A stretch of 60,270 bases of DNA from CAZIKB01 sp964539665 (GTDB lineage Bacteria; Zhuqueibacterota; Zhuqueibacteria; Oceanimicrobiales; Oceanimicrobiaceae): the NCBI GenBank assembly GCA_964539665.1, contig CAZIKB010000026.1, forward strand, positions 1-60,270, given 5' to 3'. How positions within the stretch are numbered: position 1 is the stretch's first letter; every line of letters starts with the position of its first letter. A program made the position numbers and the translations under genes. Positions 1 to 9,348 of the stretch are shown piece after piece. The notes under the pieces were generated by a model that was not told where the DNA came from, made no database searches, and saw nothing but the letters and a program-made list of their open reading frames with translations.

Positions 1-1016
1 GCCTTGAGTTGGCACAGAAGATTAAAATGAACCCGAACTTTAAAGATATAAAAATCATTATGCTTTCTTCCGTAGGGAGTCTCAATTCTGAGTTGAAAAA
101 AAAGTTAGACATAGATAAATATATTAACAAACCAGTCCTGCAATCAAAACTTTTCGATAGCCTTCTGGAGATTTTACCATATCCAGAATATGAAGACATT
201 AAAGTAATTAAAGTTATTAAACCCGTAAATGAAAGTAAAAACAAAATTCAACATCGAATTTTACTGGTTGAAGACAACCTGGATAATCAAATATTAACCA
301 GAAAGATTTTAGAACAAGCCAATTATTTAGTAGACATTGCTGAGAATGGTCAATTGGCGGTAGAGGCTGTTCGTAAATTCCATTATGATCTAATATTAAT
401 GGATATATTTATGCCAGTGATGGATGGTTTTGAGGCTACCCAAGAAATTAGAAACCTGGAGCGCTTTCAAAAGGAAATAAGAACGCCAATTGTAGCCCTG
501 ACAGCGCATGCTATTGAAGGATACCGTGAAAAGTGTATGCGACATGATATGGAAGACTATATTACAAAACCAATTAAAAAGAAAGTTCTTTTGGAAACAA
601 CTATCAAATGGATAGACCGACGTCCCACTATTTTGGTGGTGGATGACTCAGTAGATAATCGCAATTTGATAAAGAACTATCTAAAGAAATCACCTGGTTT
701 CAAACTGGTTTTTACCCAGAATGGTCAGGAGGCTTTGGACATTTATAAGAGGAGAACGATTTCTTTGATTTTGATGGATATGGAAATGCCGGTGATGGAT
801 GGCTATATGGCTACAACAGCAATTCGAAAATTAGAGAATGGTACTCATGTTCCAATCATTGCGCTGACTGCACATCAAGGGAAAAAGGAGTTAGACGAAT
901 GCTTAAAAGCTGGTTGCACCATTTACCTTTGCAAACCAATAAGGAAGCAAAAATTATTTGAGGCAATTCACAAATGTTTAACAGATATGAATGTGGTAAA
1001 CACAAAGCAGGCCTGA
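1..1016 (+). CDS. Hybrid histidine kinase, C-terminal part (three receiver domains), cut by window edge
   Basis: The reading frame is open at the left edge, and codons before the first possible TTG (9) encode LEL, matching the receiver motif DGxELA of its paralogues. The gene therefore starts outside the window. What remains is the end of receiver 1, with the switch lysine in the KPVLQSKLF motif. A complete receiver 2 follows from about residue 80 (LLVEDN acidic pair, phospho-acceptor in LMDIFMPVMDG, KPIKKK), then a complete receiver 3 from about residue 208 (LVVDDS, LMDMEMPVMDG, KPIRKQ). Order and sequence match the tails of the three hybrid kinases downstream, so the missing part is most likely a sensor followed by HisKA and HATPase domains. 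It probably acts in a phosphorelay, but no HPt protein is encoded here. Confidence 0.9.
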   Translation, partial: LELAQKIKMNPNFKDIKIIMLSSVGSLNSELKKKLDIDKYINKPVLQSKLFDSLLEILPYPEYEDIKVIKVIKPVNESKNKIQHRILLVEDNLDNQILTRKILEQANYLVDIAENGQLAVEAVRKFHYDLILMDIFMPVMDGFEATQEIRNLERFQKEIRTPIVALTAHAIEGYREKCMRHDMEDYITKPIKKKVLLETTIKWIDRRPTILVVDDSVDNRNLIKNYLKKSPGFKLVFTQNGQEALDIYKRRTISLILMDMEMPVMDGYMATTAIRKLENGTHVPIIALTAHQGKKELDECLKAGCTIYLCKPIRKQKLFEAIHKCLTDMNVVNTKQA

Positions 1017-1152
1017 TATTTCATCGGGAGATATAGAGATTGCATGCTATTTTTTCTGGTTACAAATTCACATTTTTAAACAAAATTGCAAAGATACCTT
1101 TAAATAGTGATGATTCTAGAAGTAAAATATATACAACTACGGGACGAACAAA

Positions 1153-3321
1153 ATGAACTTGATATCTCACAGTTTTAAAACAATCTTAACGGTCGTCGCA
1201 GGGTTTACCATAACGGTTTTAGGGGTGTTCTTCTTAATGAATCGAACGCTCAACAATAAAGTCGAACTGTTGACCAAGCAATCCATTGCAAGAGCTTATG
1301 AGTCCTTCAAGCACCAGGAAGAAAATGACATCAAAATGCTTTCAGCGACGCTCACGGCGCTTCTTTCCAACGAGAACATTCAAAAAGGTTTTCAAAATCG
1401 AGACCGCGAGAAATTGTATCAAACCACCTTCCCGATCTTCAAAGAGCTAAAAGAGCGTTATAGAATAACACATTTTTACTTTCTTAACCCGAAACCGGAA
1501 AAAACCTGTTTTTTAAGAATGCACAAAAAAAATAAATATGGGGACGTGATTACAAGATTTACTTATGAAAAGTCAATAAAAACCAAAAAAATTGCAACTG
1601 GTAAAGAGCTGGGTAAAACCGCTTTTGCTCTGCGAGTTGTGCGCCCTTTCTATGCTGAGACTCAATTAATCGGGTATATAGAACTGGGTGAAGAGATTGA
1701 CCATTTCTTTCAAACCATGAAACAGGAGACTGGTGATGAATTCGAGTTGCTCATCCAAAAAAAGTATTTAGATGAAAAGAAATGGCAATCAGTCAGGAGC
1801 ACGAAAGGACTGCGAAACAACTGGGATGACTTCAAAGATGTCCTGCTCGTGGATCAGACGTCACTCGATACGGATATCGCCAATTTCCAGGAAACGCTCG
1901 AGAACATTCCCAAAGAAGGTAAAATTCTTGAGCGCGTTAAGAAAGATAGCTCCATTTATGTCCGGGGTATTTTCCCCATATTCGATGCCAGCCAAAGAAA
2001 AGTGGGCGGTGTATTCGTTCAACATGACATAACAGGGGTATATCAGGAATTACAGACCCTGCAAAAAAATACGGTGCTGGTTGTTCTTGGTCTCGCGCTC
2101 ATCATATCCATCTTTATGATTGTTATGCTTCGACGATCGGAATTAGATTTACTCAAGGAAAAAGAAAATGCTCAAAAGTATCTCGATTTTTTGAATAATG
2201 TAATAGAATCCTTAACTCATCCATTCTATGTAATAGACGCACATGATTATACGATTCAGATGGGGAATTCGATTGCGCTCAAAGGGAATAGTGCTGAAAA
2301 TTCAACCTGTTATAAACTTACTCATAGAAGAAACAAGCCATGCAATTCAGCAGAACACACCTGTCCACTCGAAGAAGTAAAGAGAACCCGAAAACCGGTA
2401 ACGGTTGAGCATGTTCATTTCGATAATGCTGGCAACCCTAGAATCATGGAAGTCCATGGGTATCCCATTTTTGATAACGAGGGTAATGTTGTCCAAATGA
2501 TAGAATACGCGTTGGACATCACCGAACGCAAGCGAGCCGAGGAAAAACTTCAAATCCAGAAGGCCCTTTTTGAACAGCTCTTCCAAAATGCACCCGAAGC
2601 AATCGTGCTGCTTGATTCAAATGACCATGTCATTCGGGTTAATAGCGAATTTACTAATATGTTCGGCTATACACCAGATGAAGCAGTGAACCACCCCATA
2701 AATGAATTGATTGTGCCTGATGATTTATTTCAAGAAACGACATCATTATCTAAAAAAGTAACCCAAAACGAAAAAGTCAACTTAGAAACGGTTCGTCAAC
2801 ATAAAAATGGCCGGCTTATCGATGTTTCGATTTTGAGCACACCCGTCCAAATGGGGAACGGCCAGGTTGGTATTTACGGAATCTATCGCGATGTCACCGA
2901 GCGTAAACTTTTTGAAAAAGAATTACAAAAAGCCAAAGAAGCCGCTGAAATGGCAAACAAGGCCAAAAGCGAATTCCTGGCCAATATGAGTCATGAAATC
3001 CGTACCCCGTTAAATGCTGTTGTTGGCATGACAGAACTCGCCCTGGAAACCGATCTGGACAACGAACAGAAAGGGTATTTGAATGTCGTGCAATCGTCTT
3101 CGGATACGCTCCTGAATTTGATCAACGATATTTTAGATTTCTCTAAAATAGAAGCCGGGCAAATGGAACTGGAACAAATAGCCTTTGATTTTCGCGAAAC
3201 CGTTGAAAGCGTCGCCGATATTTTAAGTATTCGTGCTGCTGAAAAAGGTCTGGAATTGCATTGCTATGTCGATCCTGAGCTGCCACACCAGTTCATGGGC
3301 GAACCTACCCGTATCCGATAA
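1153..3321 (+). CDS. dCache-PAS hybrid histidine kinase, N-terminal part, ended by an in-frame TAA
   Basis: Membrane sensor kinase. A transmembrane helix lies at about residues 10-30. A periplasmic dCache_3-like domain (about 35-300) carries the FLRMH and KYGD motifs of that family. A second helix lies at about 305-327. A first PAS follows (about 345-460), of the variant with clustered cysteines and histidine (CYKLTH, PCN, CPLEE), then a second PAS (about 470-590) and HisKA with phospho-acceptor His614 in MSHEIRTPLN. The frame ends at TAA 3319-3321, exactly where the paralogues have the glutamine of RxRQ before the HATPase N-box. The rest of the kinase continues in the same frame. This half alone has no ATP-binding domain and should be unable to autophosphorylate. 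Confidence 0.85.
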   Translation: MNLISHSFKTILTVVAGFTITVLGVFFLMNRTLNNKVELLTKQSIARAYESFKHQEENDIKMLSATLTALLSNENIQKGFQNRDREKLYQTTFPIFKELKERYRITHFYFLNPKPEKTCFLRMHKKNKYGDVITRFTYEKSIKTKKIATGKELGKTAFALRVVRPFYAETQLIGYIELGEEIDHFFQTMKQETGDEFELLIQKKYLDEKKWQSVRSTKGLRNNWDDFKDVLLVDQTSLDTDIANFQETLENIPKEGKILERVKKDSSIYVRGIFPIFDASQRKVGGVFVQHDITGVYQELQTLQKNTVLVVLGLALIISIFMIVMLRRSELDLLKEKENAQKYLDFLNNVIESLTHPFYVIDAHDYTIQMGNSIALKGNSAENSTCYKLTHRRNKPCNSAEHTCPLEEVKRTRKPVTVEHVHFDNAGNPRIMEVHGYPIFDNEGNVVQMIEYALDITERKRAEEKLQIQKALFEQLFQNAPEAIVLLDSNDHVIRVNSEFTNMFGYTPDEAVNHPINELIVPDDLFQETTSLSKKVTQNEKVNLETVRQHKNGRLIDVSILSTPVQMGNGQVGIYGIYRDVTERKLFEKELQKAKEAAEMANKAKSEFLANMSHEIRTPLNAVVGMTELALETDLDNEQKGYLNVVQSSSDTLLNLINDILDFSKIEAGQMELEQIAFDFRETVESVADILSIRAAEKGLELHCYVDPELPHQFMGEPTRIR

Positions 3322-3333
3322 ATACTATTAAAT

Positions 3334-4917
3334 ATGGTGAGCAATGCCATTAAATTCACCCAACACGGAGAAGTCTCGATCAAGGTCGAACCGTTAAAGA
3401 CAAAAAAAGGCAAACAAGCTCATAGTAATGAAGTCGATTTACATTTTCAGGTTGTCGATACCGGCATCGGAATCAGCAGAGAGCAGCAATCTAAAGTATT
3501 CGAAAAATTCTCACAGGCTGACAACTCCACCACACGCAAATATGGCGGAACAGGTTTGGGATTGAGTATCTCAAGATCGCTGGTAGAAATGATGGGCGGA
3601 CGAATGTGGCTGAAAAGCAAAGCGGGAGCCGGCAGCGCATTCCAGTTTAATTTAAGACTACCTGTAGTTACCGGACAGGATATCACGGTAGTAGAATATG
3701 GCTATCCCGATTTCAACAATATCTTGGTACTGGTGGTGGATGACAACGCTACGAATCGCTTCATTTTGCAGAAATCCTTAAGCGCCTGGGGAATGAAAGT
3801 TTGGGAAGCTGCAAACGGCTATGAAGCCGTTGAACTTCTAAATAATGGTCAGATCTCTTTCAATTTAGCTATTCTCGATCATCAAATGCCCGAAATGGAC
3901 GGCATGGAATTGGCGCGGATTATCAGAAAAGAACTCAATCATCCAGACCTGAAGATAGTCATTCTGTCATCTTTACAAAGAATTAGCTCGCAGTTACAAA
4001 AGGAATTGGGAATTTCCCTTGCCATCACCAAACCTGTGAAACAGTCAAAGTTGTTCGATACACTGCTGCAGGTATTGCGGTTCAAGAAAAAAACACCCGT
4101 TACAGTTGTAAATCAGGAGGCTGTAACACCCTTACCGCAGCCAGGGCGACATAACAGACTATTAGTAGTTGAAGACAATCACGACAACCAAAATTTGACC
4201 CGGAAAATTCTGGAGAAAGCCGGCTTTGCCGTGGATTTAGCCGGCAATGGCAAGCTGGCCGTCGATGCCGCTAAAAAATTTCGCTATGATTTAATTTTAA
4301 TGGACATCCAGATGCCAGTCATGGACGGTTTTGATGCTACTAAGAATATTCGCGAAATAGAGCGGAGTTTACAGGAATCCCGAGCGCCAATCCTCGCCCT
4401 CACCGCCCACGCTTTTGAAGGTTACCGTGAGAAATGCCTGCTAAACGAAATGGACGATTACATTACCAAGCCCATAAAAAAGAAAATTCTCCTGGAAGCC
4501 ATCGACAAATGGATCGATCCTCGTCCGCTAATCCTAATTACAGACGACTCTGAGGAGAATCGTCTTCTCATAAAAATCCACCTGCAGAAAACCGAAGCTT
4601 ACCGTCTCATCTTTGCAGAAAACGGTCAGGAAGCGGTAGAACAATTCAAAAGACAAAAGTGTTCTCTGATTCTCATGGACATGGAAATGCCCGTGCAAAA
4701 TGGCTACGAAGCCACCGCGGCGATCAGACAACTGGAACATGGCCAGGAAATTCCCATTATCGCCCTGACGGCGCATAAGGGTGTACAAGAAAAAAACAGG
4801 TGCTTGCAGGCAGGGTGTAATGAATTTCTTTCTAAACCCATTCGAAAGCAAAAACTTCTCGAAATGATTGGTCGATTTATAGATACATCTGAAAAAATGT
4901 TAATAAACATAAATTAA
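3334..4917 (+). CDS. Hybrid histidine kinase, C-terminal part (HATPase and three receivers) after the nonsense codon
   Basis: Same frame as the preceding gene part, resuming in the HATPase N-box (NAIKFT near residue 3). The G boxes follow (DTGIGIS and GGTGLGLSIS), then three receivers: about 125-245 (LDHQMPEMDG), 270-390 (LMDIQMPVMDG) and 400-520 (LMDMEMPVQNG). Each retains the acidic pair and a KP switch lysine. The ATG at 3334 is simply the methionine in the N-box region and no Shine-Dalgarno sequence precedes it, so independent translation looks unlikely. Both halves are otherwise intact and free of frameshifts, so the nonsense change is recent or is read through. Confidence 0.85.
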   Translation: MVSNAIKFTQHGEVSIKVEPLKTKKGKQAHSNEVDLHFQVVDTGIGISREQQSKVFEKFSQADNSTTRKYGGTGLGLSISRSLVEMMGGRMWLKSKAGAGSAFQFNLRLPVVTGQDITVVEYGYPDFNNILVLVVDDNATNRFILQKSLSAWGMKVWEAANGYEAVELLNNGQISFNLAILDHQMPEMDGMELARIIRKELNHPDLKIVILSSLQRISSQLQKELGISLAITKPVKQSKLFDTLLQVLRFKKKTPVTVVNQEAVTPLPQPGRHNRLLVVEDNHDNQNLTRKILEKAGFAVDLAGNGKLAVDAAKKFRYDLILMDIQMPVMDGFDATKNIREIERSLQESRAPILALTAHAFEGYREKCLLNEMDDYITKPIKKKILLEAIDKWIDPRPLILITDDSEENRLLIKIHLQKTEAYRLIFAENGQEAVEQFKRQKCSLILMDMEMPVQNGYEATAAIRQLEHGQEIPIIALTAHKGVQEKNRCLQAGCNEFLSKPIRKQKLLEMIGRFIDTSEKMLININ

Positions 4918-5077
4918 TACGAAGAAAAAATGAAAACTGGCGATATATAACTACAAACAATATTTTCTTATCTATGCAAGGGTGTATTTTCTCACCTTCA
5001 GAAAGTGTTTTCTAAATATTTGTAAAATCGTTTTTTGATATTCAATAATATTTGATATTACTATACGAGGTTAAGAA

Positions 5078-5422
5078 ATGGGAATACTGAAAACAACGAA
5101 AGTGAAAATCGGAATGGAATTAGCTGAACCTGTAATAAATATACATGGCAAAGTCCTTTTCAAATCAGGAGACATCATAACTGAAAAACATTTTAAAGCA
5201 TTAAAAGCCTGGGGAGTAACAGAAGTTTGTATAAAAGGTAAAGATGGAATTGATTATTCAGAAAATGATGAAAAAGCATTAGATGAGATTGATGAAAACA
5301 CACGAAAAACAATTGAAAAAGAAGTAGACTATTTATTTCAGAAGACCGATAAGAATAATCCTGTAATAATGGAATTATATCGACAGGCAATAAAAAATCA
5401 ATTAAGTGAAATAATGAGGTGA
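5078..5422 (+). CDS. Small protein with HD-GYP-associated N-terminal-like domain
   Basis: A 114-residue protein. Residues 8-55 (VKIGMELAEPV, then GKVLFKSGDIITEKHFKALKAWGVTEV) resemble the short domain often found in front of HD-GYP phosphodiesterases, where the phrase about leaving a gene product at high or low level is replaced by this beta-rich module. The rest is charged and helical. An AGG-type ribosome site precedes the ATG. It ends 4 bases before the HDOD gene, whose ribosome site overlaps this stop codon, so the two are almost certainly co-translated. I infer a regulatory partner for the HDOD protein; no catalytic motif is seen. Family assignment is tentative. Confidence 0.6.
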   Translation: MGILKTTKVKIGMELAEPVINIHGKVLFKSGDIITEKHFKALKAWGVTEVCIKGKDGIDYSENDEKALDEIDENTRKTIEKEVDYLFQKTDKNNPVIMELYRQAIKNQLSEIMR

Positions 5423-5426
5423 ATCA

Positions 5427-6281
5427 ATGGACGATGTGACCACACTTGTTCGTAGTGTTAAAAAAATTTCCAGCCTGCCCACTATTTTTATAAAGGTAAA
5501 TGAGCTTATAGACGATCCCACCAGTTGTGCTGCGGACCTCGGCCGCATCATCGAAAAAGACCAGGCTTTAACATCTAAATTGCTGAGATTGGCAAATTCT
5601 GCTTTTTATGGATTCCCGAGTCAGATTGAAACTGTAACCAGGGCAATTACCATTATTGGTTTCAAACAACTTAAAGACCTGGTTCTGGCAGCATCCGTCA
5701 GAAGTGCTTTCAATCAATTTGGTAAAGATAGTCCAATTAATATGAAAAATTTTTGGGAGCACAGTATTGCATGTGGAATTGCCTCTCGTGTATTAGCAGT
5801 GTACAAAGGTGAGAAAAGTCCAGAATCCTATTTTGTGGCTGGTTTTTTACATGACTTTGGCCGGCTGGTAATTTTAGAGCATTTTTCGAAAAAATATATG
5901 GAAGTTTATAATATAGCCAAAAGTGAGAATCGGCTTGCAAATGAAATCGAAAAAGAAATTTTTGGATTTACTCATGCCGATATTGGAGCAGAGCTAATAA
6001 AAGCCTGGAATCTTCCAAAATCATTAGGGGAAGCTATTGCGCATCACCATGATCCCAGCAATTCCCAAAACTATCAGGACTTAACAGCGATTGTTCACAT
6101 TGCAAATATCATAGTCCATGCGTGTAAGTTTGGTTTCAGCGGAAACTTCCTGGTGCCTCCGCTTAATCCTGAAGCATGGGAACTCACAGGTTTAAAGAGC
6201 AGTGTTTTGGGACCTGTTATAGCTAAAATATATCAGCAATATGAGGATTCAATTGCATTTTTTATAGTTGACAAGAAATAA
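5427..6281 (+). CDS. HDOD domain protein
   Basis: A single HDOD domain of about 200 residues fills most of the 284-residue protein. Typical motifs are present: SLPTIFIKVNELI near the start, LTSKLLRLANSAFYGF around 50-65, AITIIGFKQLKDLVL around 75-90, the degenerate HD region FLHDFGRLVI around 140-150, and FTHADIGAELIKAW plus IAHHHDP further on. HDOD proteins are non-enzymatic relatives of HD phosphohydrolases and act as signalling scaffolds. The gene sits between two hybrid kinases and is coupled to the small upstream gene, so a role in the same signalling pathway is likely but unproven. Confidence 0.9.
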   Translation: MDDVTTLVRSVKKISSLPTIFIKVNELIDDPTSCAADLGRIIEKDQALTSKLLRLANSAFYGFPSQIETVTRAITIIGFKQLKDLVLAASVRSAFNQFGKDSPINMKNFWEHSIACGIASRVLAVYKGEKSPESYFVAGFLHDFGRLVILEHFSKKYMEVYNIAKSENRLANEIEKEIFGFTHADIGAELIKAWNLPKSLGEAIAHHHDPSNSQNYQDLTAIVHIANIIVHACKFGFSGNFLVPPLNPEAWELTGLKSSVLGPVIAKIYQQYEDSIAFFIVDKK

Positions 6282-6296
6282 GAACAGGAGGTCAGT

Positions 6297-9200
6297 TTGG
6301 AACCGGATAGCTCTAAGAATAAGTACTTGGCAAAAAGGGTCTCTCATCTCGAAGAAGTTAATCAAAAAACACAAGCATCGCTTGAATCTATTCGGACTTT
6401 AACAAATTTTCAAAAAAAGATCGGAACCCATCATGAACTGTCTATTATATTTAAGGAGAGTATTGATCGAATTTTAAATTTGATAGATTTCAAAGCCTTT
6501 GCATTTTTTATTTATGATAAAGACACATTTGATTTTGTGCCCAAGCATGTTTATCCAAAATTTTTGGCAAAAGATATTCAAAAAGAAATTGATTTTCAAA
6601 TAGAGGCCGGTACATTTGCCTGGGCGCTGAATCAAAATAACCCGGTAATAATTAAACCCTTGCAGCTTGAGTCAGATTTTGAACTAATTTTTCATTCTTT
6701 ATCCACTGAAAATCAAGTGCTTGGAATGTTCGTTGGACAGCTTCTTGGACAAAGAGACCAGATTTATCAGGAGGCGTTTGACTTACTTTCCATCACCCTT
6801 ATGACCACTTCTCTTGCCATCGAAAATGCCACACTCTACCAGGAAATTGAAAATTACAACCAAAATCTCAAACGGATAGTAGAGAAAAGGACGGCAGAAT
6901 TAGTCAGGACAATTAACAAACTGAAAATAGAAATTGATGATCGAAAACGGGCAGAAGTAGTTCTGCGTGAAAGTGAGAGAAGATTCAGGCATCTATTTGA
7001 AAATTCCCCGGATGCAGTGTTTGTTGAAGACTTTTCTGGAAATGTCCTCGCCGTCAATCCAGCCGCCTGTCGATTGCATAACATTAAACGCGAAGAGCTA
7101 ATCGGTAAAAATGTAATGGAACTGGTACCGCCAGACAAAAGAGAGGAAGTTGGAACTAATTTCTCAAAGATGGAGAAAAGCAAACAAGCTTATGTAGAAA
7201 GCTTCAGTTTTACCAAAGAGGGTAAAGCAATTCCCGTTGAAATCAGAGCCAGTCATATAAATTATGCTGGGAAACCATCCCAGCTGCTTCATGTGCGTGA
7301 CATTACCGAACGCAAGCAAGCAGAGGTAGAAATAAAGAAGGCCAAAGAAGCAGCCGAAGTTGCCAACAATGCTAAAAGCGCATTTCTCGCTAATATGAGT
7401 CACGAAATCCGTACACCCTTGAATGCCATTATTGGGATGACGGAATTAGCACTCGAAACTGATTTAAGTTCTGACCAGCGAGAATATATTAATGTCGTGC
7501 AATCTTCTTCTGAAGGATTGCTGGGTTTGATAAATGAGTTACTTGATTTTTCAAGAATTGAAGCCGGGCAAATGGAACTTGAGCGAATTGACTTCAATTT
7601 GCGAAAAGTAGTGGAAGGGACCGCTGAAATATATAGCGACCGTGCCCTGGCAAAAAATCTTGAGCTTCTTTGCTATATTCAACCTGAGCTGCCTTCCTGG
7701 ATTGCAGGAGATTCCACAAAGTTAAAACAAATTTTAGTGAACCTGATTGGCAATGCCATTAAATTTACTGAGAAAGGGGAAGTAGCGGTAACGGTCGAGC
7801 GGCTTAATCATCAGAATGGAAGACGTGATAAAACAAATGGCGTTGACCTGCATTTTATGGTAACAGACACCGGGATTGGTATTGCAAAGGAGAATCATCA
7901 AAGGATATTTGAGAAGTTTACCCAGGTTGATAATTCCACCACGCGCAAGTTTGGAGGAACGGGTCTTGGACTAAATATATCCAAGTCATTGATTGAGCTG
8001 ATGGGGGGGACAATATGGGTTGAGAGTAAAGAAGAAGAAGGCAGCACTTTTCACTTTAAAGTCACCTTAAGCAATGGTGATGACAAATCTGAGGAAGAGG
8101 ATAATTCTCGTCGTTTAGATTTCAATAAAATCAACGTCCTGGTGGTAGATGATAATGAAACTAACCGGGTTATTATAATTAAAACACTGAAGGCCTGGGG
8201 TTTTCGAGTCAAAGAGGCCGAAAGCGGCTCTCAAGCGTTAGAGCTTTTACACAATGGCCAGGGTCCCGTCGATTTAATCATCCTGGATCATCAAATGCCT
8301 GAGATGGATGGGGTAGAATTTGCACGAAAACTAAGAGGCATATCAAAATTTAAAGATATTAAAATAGTGATGCTCTCATCTATTGGGATTCTTTGCACGA
8401 AAATGATGCGAGAGTTAGACATCTCTGAATACATTACTAAACCAGTAAAACAATCGAAACTATTTAATTTGATTGTCAGGGTATTACGGCGCTCGAAAAG
8501 TAACAATAATATACATATAGTGGAATCAATGGGAAAATCGACCAGGAAAAACAATCACCGGATATTACTGGTTGAGGACAATGTAGACAACCAACAATTG
8601 GCAAAAAAAGTAATGGAGAAAGCTGGCTATTTAGTAGAAATTGCAGAGAATGGTCAATTCGCCGTGGAAGCGGCACGAAGATTTCAGTATGATTTAATCC
8701 TTATGGATGTTTATATGCCAGTGATGGACGGCTTCGAGGCGACAAAGAAAATTAGAGAAATAGAACGATCTCGGAGGGAGGAACGCATTCCCATTATAGC
8801 ACTAACAGCGCATGCCATCGACGGATATCGCGAGAAATGCCTTCGAAGTGATATGGACGATTATATTACAAAACCATTAAGAAAGAAAGTCTTATTCAAT
8901 ACTTTTGAAAAATGGATTGATCCTCGTCCAACCATTATAGTGGTTGATGACTCGGTTGAAAATCAGAAAATGATAAAAAGTACTCTTAAAGAAGATGGAG
9001 GCTATAGAGTAGTATTAGCACAGAATAGTCAGGAAGCTGTGGATGAATACAAAAGACGTACAATTTCATTGATTATGATAGATATGGAGAAGCCAGCGAT
9101 TGACGGTTTCAGCGCGGTTACAGCCATTCGGGCGCTTGAGCGTGGGAAAAAAGTGCCTATTATAGCATTAACTACAAACCGGGAAAAACGTGAAACAAAA

Positions 9201-9326
9201 AAATGTTTGAAGGTGGGATGTACACAGGATCTTTCAAAACCTCTCGGGAAGGAAATACTTCTTGAAACTTTAATTCAATACCTGGATAATCCAGTTGTTG
9301 AAAAGCTGAATACTACTGTTAATTGA
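6297..9326 (+). CDS. GAF-PAS hybrid histidine kinase with three receivers
   Basis: A 1009-residue soluble hybrid kinase; no membrane helix is seen. In order: a short coiled coil, GAF (about 45-190), a coiled coil ending in the RTAELVRTINKL linker, PAS (about 228-345), HisKA with His369 in MSHEIRTPLNA, HATPase (about 470-590, DTGIGIA and GGTGLGLNIS), and three receivers (about 610-730, 750-870 and 880-1000). The first two receivers have standard LDHQMPEMDG and LMDVYMPVMDG sites. The third has diverged to MIDMEKPAIDG but keeps the aspartate. The start is TTG at 6297, chosen because a strong AGGAGG (6286-6291) lies 5 bases ahead; it follows the HDOD gene by 15 bases and is probably in the same operon. 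Confidence 0.93.
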   Translation: MEPDSSKNKYLAKRVSHLEEVNQKTQASLESIRTLTNFQKKIGTHHELSIIFKESIDRILNLIDFKAFAFFIYDKDTFDFVPKHVYPKFLAKDIQKEIDFQIEAGTFAWALNQNNPVIIKPLQLESDFELIFHSLSTENQVLGMFVGQLLGQRDQIYQEAFDLLSITLMTTSLAIENATLYQEIENYNQNLKRIVEKRTAELVRTINKLKIEIDDRKRAEVVLRESERRFRHLFENSPDAVFVEDFSGNVLAVNPAACRLHNIKREELIGKNVMELVPPDKREEVGTNFSKMEKSKQAYVESFSFTKEGKAIPVEIRASHINYAGKPSQLLHVRDITERKQAEVEIKKAKEAAEVANNAKSAFLANMSHEIRTPLNAIIGMTELALETDLSSDQREYINVVQSSSEGLLGLINELLDFSRIEAGQMELERIDFNLRKVVEGTAEIYSDRALAKNLELLCYIQPELPSWIAGDSTKLKQILVNLIGNAIKFTEKGEVAVTVERLNHQNGRRDKTNGVDLHFMVTDTGIGIAKENHQRIFEKFTQVDNSTTRKFGGTGLGLNISKSLIELMGGTIWVESKEEEGSTFHFKVTLSNGDDKSEEEDNSRRLDFNKINVLVVDDNETNRVIIIKTLKAWGFRVKEAESGSQALELLHNGQGPVDLIILDHQMPEMDGVEFARKLRGISKFKDIKIVMLSSIGILCTKMMRELDISEYITKPVKQSKLFNLIVRVLRRSKSNNNIHIVESMGKSTRKNNHRILLVEDNVDNQQLAKKVMEKAGYLVEIAENGQFAVEAARRFQYDLILMDVYMPVMDGFEATKKIREIERSRREERIPIIALTAHAIDGYREKCLRSDMDDYITKPLRKKVLFNTFEKWIDPRPTIIVVDDSVENQKMIKSTLKEDGGYRVVLAQNSQEAVDEYKRRTISLIMIDMEKPAIDGFSAVTAIRALERGKKVPIIALTTNREKRETKKCLKVGCTQDLSKPLGKEILLETLIQYLDNPVVEKLNTTVN

Positions 9327-9348
9327 ATTCAAATAAAAACGTGAAAAA

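Noticed and set aside
1772..2032. 86-codon open frame inside the first kinase gene
   Set aside because: Overlaps the dCache region in another frame and lacks a ribosome site; codon use is not coding-like.
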